Positions 25,074 to 32,267 of a DNA stretch of 64,000 nt are shown in pieces (position 1 is the stretch's first letter; each line of letters starts with the position of its first letter). Position numbers and translations under genes: made by a program. This DNA comes from WRCA01 sp964587855 (GTDB lineage Bacteria > Pseudomonadota > Alphaproteobacteria > Rs-D84). A model generated the notes under the pieces. The model ran no database searches. It saw only the letters and a program-made list of their open reading frames with translations, and had not been told where the DNA came from. The stretch spans positions 86,118 through 150,117 of the forward strand of contig CAZPLT010000001.1 of the NCBI GenBank assembly GCA_964587855.1, read 5' to 3'.

Positions 25074-25880
25074 TTACTTACATAATATGTTTTTCATTTC
25101 TTCTACAGGGAAACGTTCCTGGACCCAGCTGTCAGTATCGTACCCTTTCCAACCATTAGCTGATCCACCACTTGGGTTTTTTACCATAGTATTAACTATA
25201 TTTCTATTTGTATCCCGTATCTTTGTATTATAAAACATTATTTCATCTATGATTCTGGAAAGATATTCATCAATTCTGAAACTTTCAGGTTGTTTGTTGC
25301 CTTGGCAAAATTCTTGATAGGTAAGGCATTTGCTGCCTGTATTTATTCTGTATGGATCGTCAAACCCACGTGTAGCATATGCAAATCCCAGCGCAAAACA
25401 CCAATAAGAATAGTTAAGAAAATCACAAGTTATATCCAGTCTTGTATTTGATGGAGCCTTTTTAGCTGCGCTAATTTCCCCGCTAAGGGTTGAGTCATGA
25501 TCAAAAAATGCAACATATTTATTATATTTATTTGTGCAATCTTCTTTATTTCCAACAACCGAATCTTTGAGAAAGCTTATATATTCTGTTTTGGTTTGAA
25601 TAGGTTGGTCCAAAGTATCGTATTTTTTTGAATAATAACTTGTAGATGATGAATCTGAATCGTTAATACGTGGGGACGATCCCCTGGTGCTAGAAGAAGA
25701 CGTAGTTGGATTTGTTCGTGGCATGACCAGCGAACGGACAAATGTAGGCATGTCTGAGTAAAGATCTGAATATGCCGAAGAAAGCAATGATTCTTCAGGT
25801 GTTCGAGAATTTTGCCTTTGTGAAGAAAAAGCTACAATCGGAATAAATAGTAAAGCAGTTAAAGTATAAAGTTTTCGCAA
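25074..25880 (-). CDS. Secreted protein of unknown function (TTG start)
   Basis: I do not recognise this 268-residue protein. The start is a TTG at 25880 with a strong GGGGGGAG site nearby; the following residues form a good signal peptide (RKLYTLTALLFIPIVAFSS). A Ser/Thr/Arg-rich segment (about 45-80) precedes a domain with cysteines (KEDCTNKYNKY, DITCDFLNYSYWCFALG, SKCLTYQEFCQG, NILCK). The layout of a low-complexity linker followed by a Cys-rich domain resembles the gene at 20584-21645, although I see no clear identity. It converges with prfA six bases away. Confidence 0.65.
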   Translation of the reverse strand: MRKLYTLTALLFIPIVAFSSQRQNSRTPEESLLSSAYSDLYSDMPTFVRSLVMPRTNPTTSSSSTRGSSPRINDSDSSSTSYYSKKYDTLDQPIQTKTEYISFLKDSVVGNKEDCTNKYNKYVAFFDHDSTLSGEISAAKKAPSNTRLDITCDFLNYSYWCFALGFAYATRGFDDPYRINTGSKCLTYQEFCQGNKQPESFRIDEYLSRIIDEIMFYNTKIRDTNRNIVNTMVKNPSGGSANGWKGYDTDSWVQERFPVEEMKNILCK

Positions 25881-25951
25881 AATCTCCCCCCTTGTATTTA
25901 TTCTATATCACTATATTTTAACAGAAAAATACGATTTTTAAAAGGTTATTT

Positions 25952-26027
25952 TGGTGATCCCAGCAGGAATCGAACCTGCATCTAATTCTTAGGAGGAACT
26001 TGTTCTATCCAATTGAACTATGGGATC
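25952..26027 (-). tRNA. tRNA-Arg (CCT anticodon)
   Basis: The 76-base cloverleaf has acceptor GATCCCA / TGGGATC, D-stem GTTC / GAAC, anticodon stem AGTTC / GAATT around the loop CTCCTAA (anticodon CCT), T-arm GCAGG-TTCGATT-CCTGC, and an encoded CCA. It reads AGG codons. Confidence 0.95.
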
Positions 26028-26138
26028 AGTGGATATTATTTTAATCCTTAGTTAATATGATTGCAAGCCGAGTATTTTAATCCTATATTATTTTTATAAA
26101 AAATGATATTATAATGGGCAAAGAATAAGGAGGGAATA

Positions 26139-26288
26139 ATGCCACTTATCAAAGGTTGCACACGCAAAACTATTTCTGAAAATATTCGTACAGAAATCAA
26201 GGCAGGGAAACCACAAAAACAGGCCGTTGCGATTGCCTTATCAATTGCCGACAAAAATGCATATAAATGTGCAACAAGAAAAAAATAA
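26139..26288 (+). CDS. Small basic protein of unknown function, phage/mobile-type (49 residues)
   Basis: A short frame starts behind a very strong AGGAGGG ribosome site. The product starts MPLIKGCTRKTISENIRTE and continues KAGKPQKQAVAIALSIADK. This resembles a small family common in phage and metagenome contigs ('MPLIKGKS.KTIS.NI..E...GKPQKQAVAIAL...'), recalled from general knowledge. TATAAT at 26109-26114 (within GATATTATAATG) is a possible -10. It lies between tRNA-Arg and aroK. Function is unknown. Confidence 0.65.
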   Translation: MPLIKGCTRKTISENIRTEIKAGKPQKQAVAIALSIADKNAYKCATRKK

Positions 26289-26331
26289 AAAATTATTGCA
26301 CATATGTTTTATGCAATGTATGGTATAAAGT

Positions 26332-26886
26332 ATGTATAATTATTTAGATATAAATTTAGATAAACCAATAGTAATGGTTGGTTTAATGGGTGCTGGGAAA
26401 ACGTCTGTTGGGCGAATGTTAGCACGTCGACTGGATATTCCTTTTGTTGATTCTGATAAAGAGATTGAGGCCGCTGCCGGCTGCAGTGTGGTTGATATTT
26501 TCTCTTTATATGGTGAAGCAGAATTTCGCCGTGTAGAAGAACGGGTTTTCAAACGTTTGTTAAATTCTCCGCCATATTTAAAAGTTATTTCAACGGGCGA
26601 GGGGGCATTTATTACTCCGACTGTTCGTGAATTAGCGCACAAAAAAGCGATAACAGTATGGCTAAAAGCGGATGTAGATTTATTGGTAAAACGTACGACT
26701 TTTCGTGATACCAGACCACAATTATTAAATGCGGATCCCAAGAGAATTCTTTCTACTTTGATTGCGGAAAGATATAAAATTTATGCCCAGGCTGATATAA
26801 TTGTTGAAACAAATGATGAGCATGTTTCAAAAACACTTACCAAAACATTAAATGCTATAAAAAAATATCAAAAGGATAAAAAATGA
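26332..26886 (+). CDS. aroK: Shikimate kinase
   Basis: AroK phosphorylates shikimate in the aromatic amino acid pathway. The 184-residue product has the P-loop GLMGAGKTSVG (about 18-28), the shikimate-binding DSDKEIE, the EAEFRRVEE motif and the LID with TRPQL. The family's GGG near residue 80 is replaced by STGEGAF, which keeps one Gly-rich turn only. A promoter-like TATAAA lies only a few bases before the ATG at 26332 and another TATAAT overlaps the first codons, so a later start (Met at 26377) cannot be excluded. The mscL start overlaps its stop by four bases. aroB, its usual partner, is absent. Confidence 0.88.
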   Translation: MYNYLDINLDKPIVMVGLMGAGKTSVGRMLARRLDIPFVDSDKEIEAAAGCSVVDIFSLYGEAEFRRVEERVFKRLLNSPPYLKVISTGEGAFITPTVRELAHKKAITVWLKADVDLLVKRTTFRDTRPQLLNADPKRILSTLIAERYKIYAQADIIVETNDEHVSKTLTKTLNAIKKYQKDKK

Positions 26887-27398
26887 TGGGAAATTTTTTT
26901 GCCGAATTTCGAGAATTTGCTGAACGTGGCAATGCGATAGATATGGCTGTCGGTGTTATTGCCGGCGCGGCAATGAATGGCGTTGTAAATTCTTTGGTCA
27001 AAGATGTTATTATGCCACCAATCGGTTTAATGTTAGGTGATATGGATATGTCGGCAATCTCTATAACTTTATCTGGTAATACCAGAATAGGAATAGGGCT
27101 GTTTATGAATTCTATAATTGGTTTTATCTTAACCATGTTAGGTGTTTTTCTGTTTGTCAGATTTTTAAATAAAATGCAGATTAAAAAAGCATCTGATAAA
27201 CGTTCTTGTCCATTTTGTTTTTCCAGTATTTCTACGAAAGCTATTAAATGTCCTTATTGTTGCTCGGTTGTAGAGCCTATTAAAGGGGCTTTGGTTAAAA
27301 ATAATAGATTAGACAAACTGATTGGTGGGATTGGCGAAATAGACCCAATAAAAAGTCTTAAAAAAGTCAAAAAACATATAAAAAAGATAGTAAAATAA
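26883..27398 (+). CDS. mscL: Large-conductance mechanosensitive channel with zinc-ribbon tail
   Basis: MscL opens under membrane tension to release solutes. The 171-residue product has the amphipathic N-terminus (NFFAEFREFAERGNAIDMAVGV), TM1 with the Gly/Ala-rich pore line, a short periplasmic loop (about 45-62) and TM2 (GIGLFMNSIIGFILTMLGVF). After TM2 comes CPFCFSSISTKAIKCPYC, a four-cysteine ribbon, and a basic tail. Zinc-ribbon-like tails occur in some MscL proteins; the loop here is shorter than in E. coli MscL. It is coupled to aroK by overlap. Confidence 0.9.
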   Translation: MMGNFFAEFREFAERGNAIDMAVGVIAGAAMNGVVNSLVKDVIMPPIGLMLGDMDMSAISITLSGNTRIGIGLFMNSIIGFILTMLGVFLFVRFLNKMQIKKASDKRSCPFCFSSISTKAIKCPYCCSVVEPIKGALVKNNRLDKLIGGIGEIDPIKSLKKVKKHIKKIVK

Positions 27399-27425
27399 TT
27401 ACTGAATTTTTTAGCTATTTTTACT

Positions 27426-27454
27426 TTGACACTTGTTTTATCTGATAGTATGAT
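27426..27454 (+). promoter_or_regulatory. Strong promoter placed for a leaderless or near-leaderless mRNA
   Basis: TTGACA at 27426-27431 and TATGAT at 27449-27454 are 17 bases apart. The predicted start is 27461-27463, and the ATG is at 27464. There is no ribosome site. Confidence 0.65.
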
Positions 27455-27463
27455 AATTTCACT

Positions 27464-28738
27464 ATGTTAAACTGGATAGCCAGACAATATTCTTCCCTAG
27501 CATCTCTTTTGACCGCGCCTTTTCGTGCAGTGTGGCGCGTGATATGCAGATTGTTTCCAGAACGGGATATAACAATTATTTCTGGTGGGGATTTAATTTC
27601 TTATCGTCAAACATCGTTTTGGCGGATTGCGCGTGGCTTGGGCAAGATTATTTTGATTATCTGGGCAATATGGGCAACTTATGTATTTGTTTATCATCGT
27701 CCATTGTTACAAAAACGTACTCGGCAATTGGAAGAGGCTCGTGCACAGCATGTTCAATATATGTCTGATCTGAATTCTTTTTATGCGAAATATTCTGCAT
27801 TACATGAAGAAATGAACGATATAGATGATCAGTTGATAAATAGTAAAAATATGAAAAAAGCCGCGCAAGAGGCATTGTTAAAACGTCGTGTGAATACTTG
27901 GGCCCAGATTGAAATGTTGGGAACACGTATAAAAAATATGATGACTGACAGCAATTATACTCCAGAAATCAAGAATTTATCTGAACTTTCTGTAGAATAC
28001 GAACTTACACGTGAAGAAAACCGTCAATTATTTGAATCTAATCAAGAAATGGAAAAATCCATAGTTATCATCAGTGACGCAACAAATCAAATTTATGATC
28101 GTGTATCAAAATTAACCAAAGAAAATTTAACCCAAATTAATAAAAATATGTCAAAGCTTCAAGGTTCTTTGGCCAATTTGGGACTGAATACACGTACGTT
28201 GTCGCAAAAAGCCTTAGCTGTAAATAACAGTATTGTCGGGGGTGCAATTTCCCCAATGGATTTAGATAAAGATATAGATCCAAAATACAAAGAATTAGCA
28301 GACAAGATAGAATTATGGCAAGGATTATCACGTGCAGCGGCTATACTGCCAATGGGCGCACCTGTAAAAAATGCAGTCATAACTTCAAAATATGGGGATC
28401 GTGTACATCCATTAGATGGCGTAATTAAACCACATAGCGGATTAGATTTTGTTGGAACCGTAGGTACGCCTTTATACGCGGTTGCTCCAGGCAAAGTCGT
28501 TTTTGTTGGTGATAAAACTGGATATGGCAAGGTTGTAGAAATTGATCATGGAATGGGCTTTACTACTTTATATGCACATTTATCAAAATTTCGTATTCAA
28601 CGTGGCGATACGGTACATGCCAAAGATATAGTTGGATTGGCTGGAAATTCTGGTCGTACAACGGGGCCTCATTTACATTATGAAGTCAGATACAATGATC
28701 GTCCATTTAATCCGTACAGCTTTGTAAAGGGGAAATAA
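27464..28738 (+). CDS. M23 family peptidoglycan endopeptidase (membrane-anchored)
   Basis: This is a bitopic inner-membrane protein with a periplasmic LytM domain that cuts peptide cross-links of peptidoglycan. The 424-residue product has a cytoplasmic N-terminus of about 60 residues, one transmembrane helix (about 60-80), a long coiled coil (about 85-240) and a C-terminal M23 domain. All zinc and catalytic residues are present: HSGLDF (His and Asp ligands) and GPHLHYEVR (HxH). It is followed one base later by a bactofilin gene. Bactofilin plus M23 peptidase pairs are known in alphaproteobacteria and Helicobacter, where the filament positions the hydrolase for cell shape. Confidence 0.92.
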   Translation: MLNWIARQYSSLASLLTAPFRAVWRVICRLFPERDITIISGGDLISYRQTSFWRIARGLGKIILIIWAIWATYVFVYHRPLLQKRTRQLEEARAQHVQYMSDLNSFYAKYSALHEEMNDIDDQLINSKNMKKAAQEALLKRRVNTWAQIEMLGTRIKNMMTDSNYTPEIKNLSELSVEYELTREENRQLFESNQEMEKSIVIISDATNQIYDRVSKLTKENLTQINKNMSKLQGSLANLGLNTRTLSQKALAVNNSIVGGAISPMDLDKDIDPKYKELADKIELWQGLSRAAAILPMGAPVKNAVITSKYGDRVHPLDGVIKPHSGLDFVGTVGTPLYAVAPGKVVFVGDKTGYGKVVEIDHGMGFTTLYAHLSKFRIQRGDTVHAKDIVGLAGNSGRTTGPHLHYEVRYNDRPFNPYSFVKGK

Positions 28739-28739
28739 G

Positions 28740-29096
28740 ATGTTTGCGTTTACAAATTCTAAAGAAAAAAATAGTCCTACAATTATTGGAGCAGGTGCCA
28801 AAATAATTGGTGATATCAAGGGTGGTAATATCGTTCAAATTCATGGTCAAATAAATGGCAAGGTTATGGCAGATACGTTAGTTGTTGGACGCGGGGGCAA
28901 GATTATAGGTAAAGTTGTTGCAAAGAATCTGTTTCTACATGGTATGATTGATGGTCCAGCAACGGTTGATATTGCAAATATCTTTTCTGATGCTGAAATG
29001 ACGGGAGTTTTGTCTTATAAAAAGCTAAATATTACAAATAACAACAGATTGGATTGCAAATTAGTTTGCAGAAAGGGTGGAGAGTGCAATGTTTAA
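28740..29096 (+). CDS. Bactofilin
   Basis: Bactofilins are cytoskeletal proteins that polymerise without nucleotide and recruit cell-wall enzymes to a site. The 118-residue product is almost entirely the beta-helical DUF583 core (IIGAGAKIIGDIKGGNIVQI, GQINGKVMADTLVVGRGG, IGKVVAKNLFLHGMIDG) with short N- and C-terminal tails. It ends in CKLVCRKGGECNV, unusually rich in cysteine. It is preceded immediately by the M23 peptidase, and its end overlaps the rpiB start by eight bases, so the three are co-translated. Confidence 0.92.
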   Translation: MFAFTNSKEKNSPTIIGAGAKIIGDIKGGNIVQIHGQINGKVMADTLVVGRGGKIIGKVVAKNLFLHGMIDGPATVDIANIFSDAEMTGVLSYKKLNITNNNRLDCKLVCRKGGECNV

Positions 29097-29529
29097 TGGC
29101 AATATTTATATTTCTTCGGATCATCGTGGGGTTGGGTTGAAACTGTATTTGACCGAAATGTTATCAGCATCTGGTTATAAAGTAGTAAATTTGGGTACAG
29201 ATAATCCAAAAGATGATGTAGATTTTCCAGAAATTACTAAACGTGTAACAGATGCTATACTAACAGATAGTTCGGCACGCGGTATAGTTATATGTGGGAC
29301 AGGTGCGGGGGTTCAAATTGCAGCAAACAGATATAAACATATACGCGCAACCAGATGCGAACGTCCAGAGCAGGCTCGTGCAGATAGATTTCATGATGAT
29401 ATAAATGTACTTGCGCTGGCAGCTGATGAAACAGATCCTGAAATGGCAATGGCATGTGTTTCCGAGTTTCTAGAAACCCAATTCGACGCGATAGAACGCA
29501 GAGTCCGCAGAATCAAAGAAATTTCTTAA
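29089..29529 (+). CDS. rpiB: Ribose-5-phosphate isomerase B
   Basis: RpiB interconverts ribose-5-phosphate and ribulose-5-phosphate. The 146-residue product has the N-terminal SSDHRGVGLK, the active-site cysteine loop VICGTGAGVQIAANR and ATRCERPEQARADRFHDD with the His/Arg phosphate site and NVLALAADE. The start at 29089 follows GGGTGGAGAG and gives the normal N-terminus. It overlaps the bactofilin gene. Its presence in a cell-shape operon is probably incidental co-transcription. Confidence 0.93.
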   Translation: MFNGNIYISSDHRGVGLKLYLTEMLSASGYKVVNLGTDNPKDDVDFPEITKRVTDAILTDSSARGIVICGTGAGVQIAANRYKHIRATRCERPEQARADRFHDDINVLALAADETDPEMAMACVSEFLETQFDAIERRVRRIKEIS

Positions 29530-29540
29530 AAAGATAAAAA

Positions 29541-30269
29541 ATGTCGTTAAAAAAAATAGCAATAAATTTATTATGCGGATTTATCCCATTTGAAAGAAAC
29601 AGAAGGGTTTTGCGAGGTTTTTTATCCGGCAAAGCAAGAAATAATCAAATAATTTTTGTAAAAAATGGAAAACAATATAAAAAAAGATTTTGGAATTTTA
29701 TCCCTGGGCTTTCAATAAAAATTGCTGGGAATAACAATAAAGTTATTTTAGTTTTGCCAATAAAAGCAATAAATTCTCAAATAGATATAGATGGGGATAA
29801 TTGCCATGTTGAAATAGGAAAGACGGATAAATTCTATAATGTAAAAATTCATTTATGGGATGGGGACAATCAAATCCTTACAATTGGGGACAATACAACA
29901 ATACGTGGCGCAGAATTTAGAATGGCGAACAGTAATACAATGATTAAAATCGGAATTAATTGTATGTTTTCTTGGGGGATTTCAATTTTTGCTACGGACA
30001 GCCATACGATTTTTGATAAAGACACAAAAGAAATTTTAAATAAACAAAAAGAACCTTTGATAATAGGGGATAATTGTTGGATAGCAAATAATGTAATTTT
30101 TACTAAAAATGCCCAAATCCCAGACAATACTATTATAGGGATGTTTTCGTTAGTTTCTAAGAAATTCACAGAACCGTTTACGATTATTGCGGGAAACCCA
30201 GCAAAAATTGTAAAACAAAATGTATCGTGGACGGAAAAAGAAATATATTTGGTTGAAAAAAATGTGTAA
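29541..30269 (+). CDS. Left-handed beta-helix acyltransferase
   Basis: The 242-residue protein has the hexapeptide-repeat fold in its central and C-terminal part (NNNKVILVLPIKAI, LTIGDNTTIRGAEFRMANS, LIIGDNCWIANNVIFTKN, IPDNTIIGMFSLVSKKF, IIAGNPAKIVKQN). The ATDSHTIFDKDT segment carries the likely catalytic His of the O-acetyltransferase group. The probable substrate is a cell-surface sugar. It follows rpiB by 11 bases and so belongs to the same run as the M23 peptidase and bactofilin. AT content is higher than in the genes before it, which hints at a different origin. Confidence 0.82.
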   Translation: MSLKKIAINLLCGFIPFERNRRVLRGFLSGKARNNQIIFVKNGKQYKKRFWNFIPGLSIKIAGNNNKVILVLPIKAINSQIDIDGDNCHVEIGKTDKFYNVKIHLWDGDNQILTIGDNTTIRGAEFRMANSNTMIKIGINCMFSWGISIFATDSHTIFDKDTKEILNKQKEPLIIGDNCWIANNVIFTKNAQIPDNTIIGMFSLVSKKFTEPFTIIAGNPAKIVKQNVSWTEKEIYLVEKNV

Positions 30270-30289
30270 AATAAAAAAAAGGAGAAACA

Positions 30290-30640
30290 ATGGCATATTT
30301 TATGATTCTGGCAATAGCTGTATTATGTATAGTTTTATTGATTTTTTTGATTCAAATCCCGGTATTAATTGCTCGTGGTCGCAGTTTGTCGGCATCTGAT
30401 ATAACAACAATCACTATTTTATCGTGGTTTGGGCTGATTTTCGGGGTTACTTGGTTTGTTGCGCTGGTTTTATCACTGGTATGGCGACCTGGGCAGTGGA
30501 CAGGCAGATGTGAAGCATGCGGTGGCACCAAACCGACGGTTGATGCAGCAGAGCAATTAGAAAAATTGGACAAGTTAAAAAAGCGTGGGGTAATTACACA
30601 AAAAGAATTTGATGCGCAAAAGAAAAAGATTTTGGGATAA
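30290..30640 (+). CDS. Small membrane protein with SHOCT domain
   Basis: The 116-residue product has two transmembrane helices (about 1-24 and 40-66), a CEACGG cysteine pair and a C-terminal SHOCT module (EQLEKLDKLKKRGVITQKEF), a short helical domain found at protein termini and thought to support oligomerisation. The role is unknown. A good ribosome site (AAGGAG) precedes it. A hairpin with a T tract lies 57 bases after the stop. Confidence 0.8.
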   Translation: MAYFMILAIAVLCIVLLIFLIQIPVLIARGRSLSASDITTITILSWFGLIFGVTWFVALVLSLVWRPGQWTGRCEACGGTKPTVDAAEQLEKLDKLKKRGVITQKEFDAQKKKILG

Positions 30641-30696
30641 AAATAATTGTAAAATTATATTAAAAAACAAAGAGTTCCGTTAAAAAGGGAACAACG

Positions 30697-30728
30697 AAAT
30701 ATATGGGGAAATCCCATATATTTTTGAT
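30697..30728 (+). terminator. Hairpin with T tract after the SHOCT gene
   Basis: AAATATATGGG (30697-30707) and CCCATATATTT (30713-30723) form a perfect 11-bp stem with a five-base loop, followed by T residues. It is AT-rich for a terminator. Confidence 0.55.
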
Positions 30729-30740
30729 ACTTAATAAGCG

Positions 30741-30843
30741 CATAATGTATATTATGTATAGTTTAAGATGTATAGAATTATGGGGCTATTCAATTAGCCC
30801 CATAATTCTATACATCGCAAGATTTGTAAACAATACATAATAT
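30741..30843. repeat. Nested inverted repeats with a perfect 22-bp stem
   Basis: The 331-base gap 30641-30971 has no gene. GATG...GGGGCTA (30767-30788) is repeated in perfect inverse at 30795-30816 around a six-base spacer TTCAAT. Outside it, GTTTA pairs with TAAAC, and ATATTATGTAT (30749-30759) pairs with ATACATAATAT (30833-30843). CATAAT-GTAT-ATTATG (30741-30756) is a further small palindrome on the left. Neither arm of the large stem is followed by a T tract, so a simple terminator is unlikely. A small palindromic mobile element or a structured RNA are possibilities. Confidence 0.75.
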
Positions 30844-30971
30844 ATCATATCAAACGAAAACAAAATTAAATTACGCTCATTCTTAAAAAACTGGCGGCTG
30901 TTTCTCTCTCTTTTTTATTTTCAGATTTTTCTTTTTATTTCTAACTCGTTTTATGCTAAAATGCCGGTATT

Positions 30972-31694
30972 ATGCGTATAGATGTTTATCTTACTCAACA
31001 AAAATTATACCCGACCAGGGCAAAAGCGGCCGCTGCGATCGATATGGGCCTGGTTTTTATAAATTGTAAATTATGCAAAAAATCCAGTCAAATCATAAAA
31101 GAAAATGATAGTGTTAAAGTAAACTCTCTACCTTTTGTGTCGGGACGCGGTAGTTTAAAACTGGCGCACGCTTTGGACCATTTTAAAGTCGATCCGACCG
31201 GCCTTACCTGTCTTGATATTGGTGCCAGTACCGGTGGTTTTACCGAAATTTTATTAAATCGTGGTGCTGCTCAAATTTTTGCCGTGGATGTCGGAACCAA
31301 TCAACTGATTCCAGAGCTTCGCACAAATAAACGAGTAACATCATTTGAAAATACTGATATTCGTACTCTGCCCGTTATTAAACCTGTGGATTTAGCGGTA
31401 ATCGACGTGTCTTTTATATCACTAAATGATATTGCGCAATCGGTCGTTAATTGGAATCCAAAGCAAATTATCGCATTGATAAAGCCCCAGTTCGAGGTTA
31501 AAAGCAGCGTTTCTGCTAAATTTCACGGTATTATAAAAGATGAAAAATATCATGCAGAATCAATCAAAAACACCGTAATAGCATTTGCTAAATTTGGTTA
31601 TATTGCATCAAATGCTATAAAATCCCCCATCAGGGGCGGCAGTGGGAATATAGAGTATTTAATTATGTTTAATATTGGTGAAAAAAGCCGGTAA
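30972..31694 (+). CDS. tlyA: TlyA-family rRNA 2'-O-methyltransferase
   Basis: TlyA-type enzymes methylate ribose in rRNA and are often labelled hemolysin A. The 240-residue product has an N-terminal S4 RNA-binding domain (residues 1-60, MRIDVYLTQQKLYPTRAKAA) and an FtsJ-like SAM methyltransferase domain (TCLDIGASTGGFTEILL, AVDVGTNQL, LAVIDVSFISL, IALIKPQFEV). The catalytic K-D-K-E type residues are present. Length is normal. It stands alone after the palindromic non-coding stretch; a short AT-rich leader lies before it. Confidence 0.92.
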   Translation: MRIDVYLTQQKLYPTRAKAAAAIDMGLVFINCKLCKKSSQIIKENDSVKVNSLPFVSGRGSLKLAHALDHFKVDPTGLTCLDIGASTGGFTEILLNRGAAQIFAVDVGTNQLIPELRTNKRVTSFENTDIRTLPVIKPVDLAVIDVSFISLNDIAQSVVNWNPKQIIALIKPQFEVKSSVSAKFHGIIKDEKYHAESIKNTVIAFAKFGYIASNAIKSPIRGGSGNIEYLIMFNIGEKSR

Positions 31695-31696
31695 TT

Positions 31697-32110
31697 TTAG
31701 CCGCCCATACTTTCAAGTAATGCCATAATATGTTTACGCATATCATTATTGGGTAACTTCCAGTATAAATTTATCAATTTCAAGGTTTCATTACTGGACA
31801 TTGGATCTGTATGGTCTGGTTCTGCTACGCGAAGCTTTTTATCACCACTTTCAGTATTTGCATGTTCTGTGGTTAATCCGGAAAAAAAGAATCCGATTGG
31901 TGTTTCCAACGCGGTCGCAATTTGGAAAAGACGTGAAACAGATATTCTATTTCCTGAAGTTTCATATTTTTGAATTTGTTGAAATGTTACGCCACATCTT
32001 TGAGCCAAATCTTTTTGTGTGATTGCCATTATATTACGGCGCAGACGAATGCGTTGTCCGATATAGACATCGACCATGTTGGTCGCAACTGATTTTTTAT
32101 TCATTGCCAT
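31697..32110 (-). CDS. XRE-family transcription regulator
   Basis: The 137-residue protein has an N-terminal helix-turn-helix (IGQRIRLRRNIMAITQKDLA, RCGVTFQQIQKYETSGNRIS) followed by RLFQIATALETPIGFFFSGL. The combination is common in alphaproteobacterial XRE regulators. The C-terminal 60 residues are polar and helical. Targets are unknown. It converges with tlyA two bases away and is followed, on the same strand upstream, by the SRP RNA gene. Confidence 0.85.
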   Translation of the reverse strand: MAMNKKSVATNMVDVYIGQRIRLRRNIMAITQKDLAQRCGVTFQQIQKYETSGNRISVSRLFQIATALETPIGFFFSGLTTEHANTESGDKKLRVAEPDHTDPMSSNETLKLINLYWKLPNNDMRKHIMALLESMGG

Positions 32111-32157
32111 AATCTATATTTATAGGAAATTTTTCAAATTTAAGCAAGGGAAAAAGA

Positions 32158-32233
32158 AAAAGGGGCGACCCGATATGAAGCGCTGGGCTGCTGGTTTCCC
32201 CCTGACCCGCTGGCGCCCTGCTTCGTCCGCCCT
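32158..32233 (-). ncRNA. ffs: Signal recognition particle 4.5S RNA (small type)
   Basis: Read on the minus strand, this GC-rich patch folds into one long hairpin with the SRP domain IV core. GGGTCAGG on the 5' side and AGCAGCCC on the 3' side are the conserved asymmetric-loop strands, with a GAAA tetraloop between. The outer stem pairs GGGC / GCCC, GAC / GTC and GAAGC / GCTTC. A T tract at the 3' end serves as terminator, and promoter elements fit the predicted 5' end. The length (~76 bases) is shorter than E. coli 4.5S RNA. It would work with Ffh in targeting membrane proteins. Confidence 0.85.
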
Positions 32234-32240
32234 GATGAAA

Positions 32241-32267
32241 TTTATAATGTTTTTATGCAAAAGTCAA
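32241..32267 (-). promoter_or_regulatory. Promoter of the SRP RNA gene
   Basis: On the minus strand TTGACT (32267-32262) and TATAAA (32246-32241) are about 15 bases apart. Start of transcription about seven bases later matches the 5' end of the RNA near 32233. The -35 lies over the stop codon of the trmN6-like gene. Confidence 0.6.
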
